This document shows, piece after piece, positions 1 to 4,586 of a DNA stretch of 7,149 nucleotides (its first letter is position 1; each line of letters begins with the position of its first letter). The translations under genes were made by a program, and so were the position numbers. This DNA is from Alphaproteobacteria bacterium. Its GTDB lineage: Bacteria > Pseudomonadota > Alphaproteobacteria > UBA8366 > GCA-2717185. The DNA lies in NCBI GenBank assembly GCA_016764135.1, contig JAESSL010000115.1, forward strand, positions 1 through 7,149. Reading direction: 5' to 3'. The notes beneath the pieces are model-generated. The model saw only the letters and a program-made list of their open reading frames with translations. It was not told the origin of the DNA and ran no database searches.

Positions 1-29
1 ATCCTGTACCTTTGAGGGAGTGAGGAAAG

Positions 30-1175
30 TTGTACCAAATCAATCGTGAGAAAAACCGAATCCAACGACTTTCTATAAAACGCTTTGCCGAACTCAAGTT
101 CAGCGAAAAAGATCACTTACAGGAATGGATCGCCAATGAACCAGAGGCATTGGGTGAAGAGTTATTGATCGTTCAAAAAGAATTTGATGGTTTTGACGAT
201 ACGCGTGAGCGACTTGATCTCTTAGCCCTAAATAAAGATGCAAATCTAGTAATAATAGAAAACAAATTGGATGATTCCGGAAAAAATGTTGTTTGGCAGG
301 CGCTTAAATATGCATCTTACTGTTCAAGCTTAAACAAAACTCAAATTATAGGAATTTATCAAGATTACTTAAATCGATACCTTGGTGGAGGTGATGCACA
401 ACAACTAATATGTGAATTTCTAGATGTCCAAGATATAGATGAAGTTGTCTTAAATGGTGGAAATCAACAAAACATTATATTGGTTGCAGCAAAATTTCGA
501 AAAGAAGTTACTTCGACAGCTCTCTGGCTTTTGAGCCATGGAGTGCAAATAAAATGTTTTAAGGTTACCCCCTATCAACTCGAAGAACTGATACTTCTGG
601 GTGTAGAGCAAATTATACCGACGCGTGAGGCAGAAGAATTTATGATCGGTATGTCCGTTAAAGAGGCCGATCAAAAAACAGCGGAATCTACAAAGAAAAA
701 GAGACATATTGTCCGTTTAAAGTTTTGGGAAATTGCATTGAAAGCATTGCGGGAAAGTTCAATTCAACTTTTTGACAATGTAAATCCTAGTCAAGATCAT
801 TGGGTAAATGCCGGATCGGGCGTGAGGAGTGTTCCTTACACCATAATATTTGGCCAAAAAGAAGCGAGAGTAGAAATATCGATTGTTCGCTCAGAAAAAT
901 TTGAGAACAAATTTATTTTTGATTTTCTTCATGGCCAAAAAATTCAAATCGAAGAGGTTTTCGGCGATAATCTTGAATGGAAACGCCTAGATTCGATAAA
1001 GGCTTCGAGAATACAGTATAGAATGCCTTTCGATGGCTATAATGAAGATAATTGGGGCGAAATTATTGGCTGGCAGGTTGCATCTATGGCGAAATTAGAA
1101 AGGGCCTTTAAAGGTCCTTTAGCTGCTGCAAATGATGCTGTTCGAACTCAAGAATTTCCAGAAGAAGAATGTTAA
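30..1175 (+). CDS. DUF4268 protein with N-terminal PD-(D/E)XK nuclease-like domain
   Basis: The 381-residue product matches my memory of DUF4268 proteins, which have a nuclease-like N-terminal half and the DUF4268 domain at the C-terminus. In the N-terminal half, Asp63 (ERLDLLAL), Glu77 and Lys79 (VIIENKLDDSG) and Gln90 in WQALKYASYC fit the D...ExK...Q layout of PD-(D/E)XK nucleases such as the NucS C-terminal domain. The DUF4268 region is roughly residues 225-365, after a charged linker (about 210-226). The start is TTG at 30. It fits the family N-terminus (MYQI) and has purine-rich ribosome-binding sequence just upstream (GAGGGAG at 14-20, GAGG at 22-25). I see no signal peptide or membrane segment, so it should be cytoplasmic. 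DNA cleavage is inferred from the motif only; substrate and role, perhaps defence or repair, are unknown. Codon use is strongly AT-rich, unlike every other gene here, which suggests recent transfer. No obvious partner gene is visible. Confidence 0.82.
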   Translation: MYQINREKNRIQRLSIKRFAELKFSEKDHLQEWIANEPEALGEELLIVQKEFDGFDDTRERLDLLALNKDANLVIIENKLDDSGKNVVWQALKYASYCSSLNKTQIIGIYQDYLNRYLGGGDAQQLICEFLDVQDIDEVVLNGGNQQNIILVAAKFRKEVTSTALWLLSHGVQIKCFKVTPYQLEELILLGVEQIIPTREAEEFMIGMSVKEADQKTAESTKKKRHIVRLKFWEIALKALRESSIQLFDNVNPSQDHWVNAGSGVRSVPYTIIFGQKEARVEISIVRSEKFENKFIFDFLHGQKIQIEEVFGDNLEWKRLDSIKASRIQYRMPFDGYNEDNWGEIIGWQVASMAKLERAFKGPLAAANDAVRTQEFPEEEC

Positions 1176-1316
1176 CCCATACAAAATTATTTTTTTGAAT
1201 TTAATTTGTTTTTTGGTTTTACGATGGCGGCAAAGATTGATGTAAGTCATCATCAAACCGGGGCGCGACGTGTATTTATTCGGTAACGCAAATAAACCGA
1301 AGGATACAAATTCACC
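1176..1316. other. AT-rich intergenic spacer at composition boundary
   Basis: This 141-base gap separates the AT-rich DUF4268 gene from the DUF465 gene. Its first part (about 1183-1220) holds several T runs and a weak AT-only inverted repeat (AAATTA at 1184-1189, TAATTT at 1202-1207). These could help end transcription but do not make a convincing intrinsic terminator. Base composition returns to GC-rich from about 1255 onward, so the edge of the foreign segment probably lies between about 1220 and 1260. I see no good -35/-10 pair for the downstream gene and no gene or tRNA in the spacer. Confidence 0.5.
1279..1301 (+). promoter_or_regulatory. Hairpin overlapping the ribosome-binding site of the DUF465 gene
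   Basis: TTCGGT (1279-1284) and ACCGAA (1296-1301) are perfect 6-base complements with an 11-base loop. The 3' arm overlaps the likely Shine-Dalgarno sequence GAAGGA (1299-1304), which lies 12 bases before the ATG at 1317. If it forms in the mRNA, the hairpin would partly hide the ribosome-binding site. The stem is short and could be chance. Confidence 0.25.
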
Positions 1317-1553
1317 ATGGCCCACACGCCGCATGAGCTGGCCGAGGAATTTCCGGAGCACACCCAGAAAATTCATGATCTGAAATCGTCCGATGCGCAT
1401 TTCGCGCGGCTGGCGGACGAGTATCATACGATAAACCGAACCATTCACCGCGCGGAGAGCGGCGCGGAATCCGTGGCGGATAGTTCCGAGACGGATATGC
1501 GCAAGCAGCGCATGAAGCTGAAAGACGAGATCGCCGGGATTCTAAGTCGATAA
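1317..1553 (+). CDS. DUF465 / YdcH-family small protein
   Basis: The 78-residue product fits the DUF465 (YdcH) family, small, highly charged, mostly helical cytoplasmic proteins of unknown function that are frequent in proteobacteria. The family signature is clear in the first half: HELAEEFPEH at about residues 6-15, then KIHDLK and HFARLADEYHTINRTIHRAE (about 28-47). The second half carries the usual closing helix ending in LKDEIAGILSR. Length is normal for the family. The helices are amphipathic and likely pair as a coiled coil. The ATG at 1317 is chosen because the conserved N-terminus begins there and GAAGGA precedes it by 12 bases. Composition is GC-rich, like the genes to its right and unlike DUF4268. 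The gene is monocistronic, converges on the DUF2189 gene with a 29-base gap, and has a possible terminator hairpin in that gap. Confidence 0.88.
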   Translation: MAHTPHELAEEFPEHTQKIHDLKSSDAHFARLADEYHTINRTIHRAESGAESVADSSETDMRKQRMKLKDEIAGILSR

Positions 1554-1565
1554 CAGTCGGTGTTT

Positions 1566-1594
1566 GGCGCCGTCTGGCGTCCTTATTCTTTTGT
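1566..1594 (+). terminator. Possible intrinsic terminator of the DUF465 gene
   Basis: GGCGCC (1566-1571) can pair with GGCGTC (1576-1581) through six pairs, one of them G-U, around the four-base loop GTCT. The T-rich tract CTTATTCTTTT follows. The stem begins 12 bases after the DUF465 stop codon. The T-rich tail covers the last codons and stop (1583-1585) of the convergent DUF2189 gene, so the two genes share this sequence. The stem is short, hence moderate confidence. Confidence 0.4.
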
Positions 1595-2407
1595 CGGCGC
1601 GGCGGAAACGGCGCGTCGATAAAGGTGCCATGAGGCGTGTCCGAGCACGGGCAGGATGACGAGCAATCCGACCAGGCCGGACAGCAGCGACAGGCCAATC
1701 AGGATCGCGATTGTCACGCACCAGGCGATCATGGCGGCTGGGTTTGTCGTGACGACCCTTACGCTGGTGATCATGGCGGTGACAAAATCCGTGTCGCGGT
1801 CGAACAGCATCGGGAACGAAATCACCGAGAACGAAAAGACCGCCAGCGCGATCACCGCGCCGACGCCATTGCCAATGACGAGAAACAGAAGCCCCATTGG
1901 TGTGGTGAATATTTCCTGCAAGAGCTCCGGGGCGCTCAGGGCCTTCAGTCCCAGAAAGCCGAAAAATAGTAGTGCGGCGATGTCCATCCAGATGAACAGG
2001 GAGAACCCGGTGACGAGCGCCATCCAGCCCAGATCACGCCGGGCCGCACCCCAGACCGCGCGTCGTACAGCGCCGCAGGACAGGGGCTCGTTCCGCTCCA
2101 GAGTACGGCTGACCGCGTAACAGACGGTGGCGATAAAGGGCGCAATGAAGGCGAATCCCGCCGCCAGCGGATAGACCAGAAAGGGTAGTTCAAAGCGGAT
2201 CAGCAACAGGATAAGAATCCAACCGACCGCCATATAAAGCCCACCGACAAAGAGACCAAAAAACGGAGCGGTCCGAAAATCGCGCAGGCCGAGCGCCAGA
2301 ATTTCAAGGATATCGCCGATCGCCACTGGCAGGACAACGGGGCCGGTCGCGATGTTTTGCATTTTGGTTGGAGTCGAGCTTGGCGTGGGTGTCGCGTTGT
2401 CCGTCAT
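1583..2407 (-). CDS. DUF2189 integral membrane protein
   Basis: The 274-residue product is a polytopic inner-membrane protein that I recognise as DUF2189. A Thr/Ser/Pro-rich, probably cytoplasmic N-terminus (1-25) is followed by about five to six hydrophobic segments: roughly 48-71, 75-99, 128-153, 172-197 and 226-255, the last long enough to be one or two helices. Family landmarks are FPMLFDRDTDFVTAM (198-212) and the near-C-terminal block ILPVLGHASWHLYRRAV (251-267). The function of DUF2189 is not known to me; no catalytic motif is evident. The start is ATG at 2407-2405, with AGGAG ending five bases upstream (2413-2417). It is on the same strand as the P450 gene, whose stop lies 84 bases upstream. 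The repeat-rich gap suggests separate control rather than simple co-transcription. Composition is native. Confidence 0.87.
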   Translation of the reverse strand: MTDNATPTPSSTPTKMQNIATGPVVLPVAIGDILEILALGLRDFRTAPFFGLFVGGLYMAVGWILILLLIRFELPFLVYPLAAGFAFIAPFIATVCYAVSRTLERNEPLSCGAVRRAVWGAARRDLGWMALVTGFSLFIWMDIAALLFFGFLGLKALSAPELLQEIFTTPMGLLFLVIGNGVGAVIALAVFSFSVISFPMLFDRDTDFVTAMITSVRVVTTNPAAMIAWCVTIAILIGLSLLSGLVGLLVILPVLGHASWHLYRRAVSAAPTKE

Positions 2408-2420
2408 GGCGGCTCCTAAA

Positions 2421-2462
2421 ATTACGCCTGCAAGCAGGGCGTTATTATTCAGGCGTTATTAT
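2421..2462 (-). repeat. Direct repeats and inverted repeat upstream of the DUF2189 gene
   Basis: The 11-base sequence GGCGTTATTAT occurs twice on the plus strand, at 2438-2448 and 2452-2462, 14 bases apart. ACGCCTG (2424-2430) is the exact reverse complement of CAGGCGT (2450-2456). CCTG (2427-2430) and CAGG (2435-2438) also form a compact stem around the loop CAAG. The cluster lies 14-55 bases upstream of the DUF2189 start, where an operator or 5' leader structure would be placed. The AT-rich repeat units stand out in a GC-rich context. No known regulator can be assigned. Confidence 0.35.
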
Positions 2463-2491
2463 GCGGCGTTTCACGACATCTCCGCGACTTG

Positions 2492-3697
2492 CTAAATCGC
2501 CGCAGGCAATGTCAGAAAACCGCGAAAGCGCACGCGTCCCCCGCGCGTTGGCGCCCCGTCAGCGTGAAGGTCAGGAAAGCGCTCGACCAGCTTACCGATG
2601 GCGACCTGTCCTTCCATGCGGGCCAGCGCCGCGCCGGCGCAGGTGTGGATGCCATTGCCAAACGCCAGATGACGGTTGGGACGCCGCGCAATGTCAAAGC
2701 GGTCCGGGTCGGGGAAATGCGCGGGGTCGCGATTGGCGGCGCCGATGCACAAATGGATATAGGCGCCTTCCGGCACTTGCTTGTCGCCGATGGTTGTCGT
2801 CTCGGCGGCGCGGCGATTGCCGAGCTGGTTGGAACTTTCGTAGCGCAGCATTTCTTCCACCGCCGGTTTGATCAAATTTGGATCGGCGCGCAGACGCGCG
2901 TGCTCGTCGGGAAAGCGAAACAGCGCGTCGATCCCGTTGCCGATCAGATTGGTGGTGGTTTCATGCCCGGCGTTCAGCAGAAAAATGCAGTTGTGAAACA
3001 GTTCGATCTCGCTCAGCTTTTCGCCATCCCACTCCGCGTCGATCAGCTTGGACAGGATTTCGCCCTGATCGCTGGGGGCCGGGTGAGTGCGGCGATGGTC
3101 GATCAGATCTTTCAGGAACGCCTTGAAATCTTCGACCGCGCGGCAACCGGCCTCGAAGCCCTCTTTTGAAAGCGTGGGCTCCAGCGCGCCCAGAATGGCC
3201 AGCGACCAGGCCCGCAAGGGCTCGCGTTCGCTCTCCGGCACGCCCAGCATGTCGCCAATCAATTGTACGGGCAGGGGGGAGGCGAAATCGGCGATGAGAT
3301 CGAATTCGCCGCGCTCGGCCATCTCGTCCAGCCGCGCGTCGATGAAGGCCTCGACCCGGGGCCGCAATTCTTCCAGCGCGCGCGGGGTGAAGGCGGGCGC
3401 CAGCAGGGATCGTACGCGGGTGTGATAGGGCGCGTCGTTGAACACGAGGCTGGTGGTGTGGTGTTCAAAAAGCGCGCTGTCGCCAAAGGCCGGTTTGAAG
3501 TCGACTCTCTTGTCCGAGCGAAACCGCGCATGGTCGCGGTACACCGCCAGAATTTCGTCATAGCCGGTCAGAAAATAACTGCCATCCGCGCATTCATGGA
3601 TCGGATCATCGTCGCGCAACGCGTGATAGGTCGGGTAGGGGTCATCCAGAAAAGCCCGATCAACGTTGCGCAGGTCGAAGGATCCAATGTCTTTCAT
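2492..3697 (-). CDS. Cytochrome P450, soluble bacterial class
   Basis: A 401-residue haem-thiolate monooxygenase of normal bacterial length. All core motifs are present (numbered from the ATG at 3697): HTRVR of the C helix (His92, Arg96), the I-helix oxygen-activating motif AGHETT (243-248) with the Glu-Thr pair, ExxR of the K helix in EEMLR (Glu282, Arg285), and the haem loop FGNGIHTCAG (346-355) with ligand Cys353. There is no membrane anchor, so it should be cytosolic and need a ferredoxin and reductase, neither visible here. The substrate cannot be read from the sequence. The frame is open upstream to 3784, but that extension would run inside the preceding Lin0512 gene and lacks P450 character. 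MKDIGSFDLRNVD is a typical N-terminus, so 3697 is preferred despite a weak Shine-Dalgarno (GGGA). It starts 19 bases after the Lin0512 stop, implying co-transcription and perhaps translational coupling. Confidence 0.95.
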   Translation of the reverse strand: MKDIGSFDLRNVDRAFLDDPYPTYHALRDDDPIHECADGSYFLTGYDEILAVYRDHARFRSDKRVDFKPAFGDSALFEHHTTSLVFNDAPYHTRVRSLLAPAFTPRALEELRPRVEAFIDARLDEMAERGEFDLIADFASPLPVQLIGDMLGVPESEREPLRAWSLAILGALEPTLSKEGFEAGCRAVEDFKAFLKDLIDHRRTHPAPSDQGEILSKLIDAEWDGEKLSEIELFHNCIFLLNAGHETTTNLIGNGIDALFRFPDEHARLRADPNLIKPAVEEMLRYESSNQLGNRRAAETTTIGDKQVPEGAYIHLCIGAANRDPAHFPDPDRFDIARRPNRHLAFGNGIHTCAGAALARMEGQVAIGKLVERFPDLHADGAPTRGGRVRFRGFLTLPAAI

Positions 3698-3716
3698 GAT
3701 CAGGATGATCCCATGG

Positions 3717-4058
3717 TTATGGCAGGTCGAGCCGGACCTCGATTGCGGCGGTGGCGATGACGGCGATATCGTCGACCTCGTCATCCTCGACGTCGAGTCC
3801 GCCCTTCACCGCGCGGACTGAAATCTGTCCAACGGGCAGGACGGCTTTGACGGCGGCTGTATCGACCTGGTCGGGTTTTTGGACGCCGATGGTGACGTCT
3901 ACCAGCACGTCTTCTTTTTTGACGCCCAATGTGCGGATCATGGTGAGAGAGCTATGATGCAGGGCGTCCTCCACCGCGCGAATGGCGGCCTTGGTGTAGT
4001 CGCCGCCGTGCAGATCGTTGCCGGTTCCCATTTCCAGAATTACGCGTTTCGCCGTCAT
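3717..4058 (-). CDS. Lin0512-family protein, copy A (canonical motif)
   Basis: A 113-residue protein of the uncharacterised Lin0512 family (TIGR02058/PF09585). It carries the family's hallmark GxGxDxHG near the N-terminus as GTGNDLHG (residues 11-18), followed by GDYTKAAIRAVEDALHHSSL (19-38). The core VDVTIGVQKPDQVD and the conserved end VRLDLP complete the match. No signal peptide or membrane segment is present, so it is probably cytoplasmic. No reaction is known for the family to my knowledge; the invariant Asp and His could be catalytic or metal-binding, which is inference. By eye it is about 54% identical (about 61 of 113 positions) to the upstream paralogue, indicating an old duplication. 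The start is ATG at 4058-4056 with AAAGGA seven bases upstream. It lies 51 bases after copy B and 19 before the P450 gene. Confidence 0.9.
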   Translation of the reverse strand: MTAKRVILEMGTGNDLHGGDYTKAAIRAVEDALHHSSLTMIRTLGVKKEDVLVDVTIGVQKPDQVDTAAVKAVLPVGQISVRAVKGGLDVEDDEVDDIAVIATAAIEVRLDLP

Positions 4059-4074
4059 GATGTATTCCTTTATT

Positions 4075-4088
4075 CGATATTCGTATCG
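4075..4088 (-). repeat. Small inverted repeat between the two Lin0512 genes
   Basis: CGATA (4075-4079) and TATCG (4084-4088) form a perfect five-base stem with the four-base spacer TTCG (CGAA when read on the minus strand). It lies in the 51-base gap between the two Lin0512 genes, just upstream of the ribosome-binding site of copy A. It could be a small mRNA hairpin that tunes the ratio of the two proteins, or chance. Confidence 0.25.
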
Positions 4089-4109
4089 CTGTCTTGTGCG
4101 AAATTCGGC

Positions 4110-4457
4110 TTACGGCAGATCCAACCGCACGACGGCGGCCGCGTTGGCGATGACGGTGACGTCCGTGCCAGCGTCATTGGGAATCTCCAGGCCGCCTTCG
4201 ACGACGTTCACGGTGCCGGTTCCGTGCGGCAACACGGCCAGTACGGCGGCCTTGTCGACGGTCTCGGGCTTGGGCGTACCGATGGTGACTTCAACCCGCA
4301 TTGAATCGACATCGAGGCCCAGCGCTGCGGCCACCGACAGCGAATTGTGCCACAAGGCGTCGCGCAAGGCGCGGACCGCCGCCTTTGTATGATCGCCGCC
4401 GCCGCCACGAATATCGGTTCCCATGCCGATCTCCAACACCACGCGTTTCCAGGCCAT
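4110..4457 (-). CDS. Lin0512-family protein, copy B (divergent motif)
   Basis: A 115-residue paralogue of the downstream Lin0512 protein, with the same overall layout: KRVVLEIGMGTDIRGG at the N-terminus, HTKAAVRALRDALWHNSLSV, VEVTIGTPKPETVD, AVLPHG and the identical C-terminus VRLDLP. Its signature reads GMGTDIRG (residues 11-18), so the His of GxGxDxHG is Arg17. Two extra glycines follow, giving a GGGG stretch before Asp22-His23. Function is unknown. It may be a partner subunit of copy A with a changed site; that is inference. The frame extends to a TTG at 4475, but GAAGGAG (4467-4473) lies inside that extension and sits nine bases before the ATG at 4457, so 4457 is the start. The gene is 129 bases downstream of the molybdoenzyme gene, with a hairpin and AT-rich DNA in the gap. 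Confidence 0.88.
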   Translation of the reverse strand: MAWKRVVLEIGMGTDIRGGGGDHTKAAVRALRDALWHNSLSVAAALGLDVDSMRVEVTIGTPKPETVDKAAVLAVLPHGTGTVNVVEGGLEIPNDAGTDVTVIANAAAVVRLDLP

Positions 4458-4466
4458 GAGACATTT

Positions 4467-4473
4467 CTCCTTC
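4467..4473 (-). promoter_or_regulatory. Ribosome-binding site deciding the start of Lin0512 copy B
   Basis: GAAGGAG on the minus strand, nine bases upstream of the ATG at 4457-4455. It is the best Shine-Dalgarno match in the cluster. It overlaps the codons that would follow an alternative TTG start at 4475, which argues against that longer form. Confidence 0.75.
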
Positions 4474-4477
4474 AAAT

Positions 4478-4483
4478 ATTATA
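4478..4483 (-). promoter_or_regulatory. Possible -10 element in AT-rich spacer
   Basis: A perfect TATAAT reads on the minus strand inside an AT-rich run (about 4474-4486) just before Lin0512 copy B. No TTGACA-like hexamer lies 16-18 bases upstream, and a start about seven bases downstream would begin almost at the Shine-Dalgarno sequence. It may still give a short-leader transcript of the Lin0512-Lin0512-P450 genes. Weak call. Confidence 0.22.
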
Positions 4484-4512
4484 TATCGTTGAAACTGTTA
4501 CGATGATCGTGC

Positions 4513-4538
4513 CGTCTGAATTGCGTAAAATCCAGACG
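4513..4538 (-). promoter_or_regulatory. 26-base hairpin between molybdoenzyme and Lin0512 genes
   Basis: Read on the minus strand, CGTCTGGATT (4538-4529) pairs with AATTCAGACG (4522-4513) over ten pairs around the six-base loop TTACGC. One pair is G-U in minus-strand RNA and would be A-C in plus-strand RNA, so the fold favours the transcribed minus strand. It begins 49 bases after the molybdoenzyme stop. No T-run follows, so it is not a standard terminator. It may be an operator, an RNA-processing or mRNA-stabilising stem, or a rho-independent-like pause. An odd-centred palindrome ACGATGATCGT (4500-4510) lies just beside it. Confidence 0.5.
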
Positions 4539-4586
4539 TTATTGTGTCGCGGCTTCTTGTTTTGTTTCCGCCTATTTCGGCCTCAA

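Noticed and set aside
450..707. Minus-strand open frame (85 codons) within the DUF4268 gene
   Set aside because: Antisense to a clear family match, with no ribosome-binding site support and no recognisable domain.
1183..1220. Intrinsic terminator after the DUF4268 gene
   Set aside because: T runs are present but the only inverted repeat is a six-base A/T stem, too weak to call.
1119..1448. Minus-strand open frame (109 codons) spanning the AT-rich spacer and the start of the DUF465 gene
   Set aside because: It is antisense to the conserved N-terminus of the DUF465 protein and ends inside the DUF4268 gene. Its product changes character along its length with the DNA composition, which is what a chance frame does.
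2489..3169. Long plus-strand open frame (226 codons) opposite the P450 gene
   Set aside because: It lies entirely antisense to an unmistakable P450 with all motifs. Long antisense frames are expected opposite GC-rich genes, and its translation shows no recognisable family.
3698..3784. N-terminal extension of the P450 to an ATG at 3784
   Set aside because: It would overlap the coding sequence of Lin0512 copy A by 68 bases and adds a Ser/Pro-rich segment unlike P450 N-termini. The ATG at 3697 begins a typical start.
4458..4475. Upstream TTG start for Lin0512 copy B
   Set aside because: The Shine-Dalgarno GAAGGAG lies inside this extension and is ideally spaced to the ATG at 4457, which also aligns with the start of copy A.
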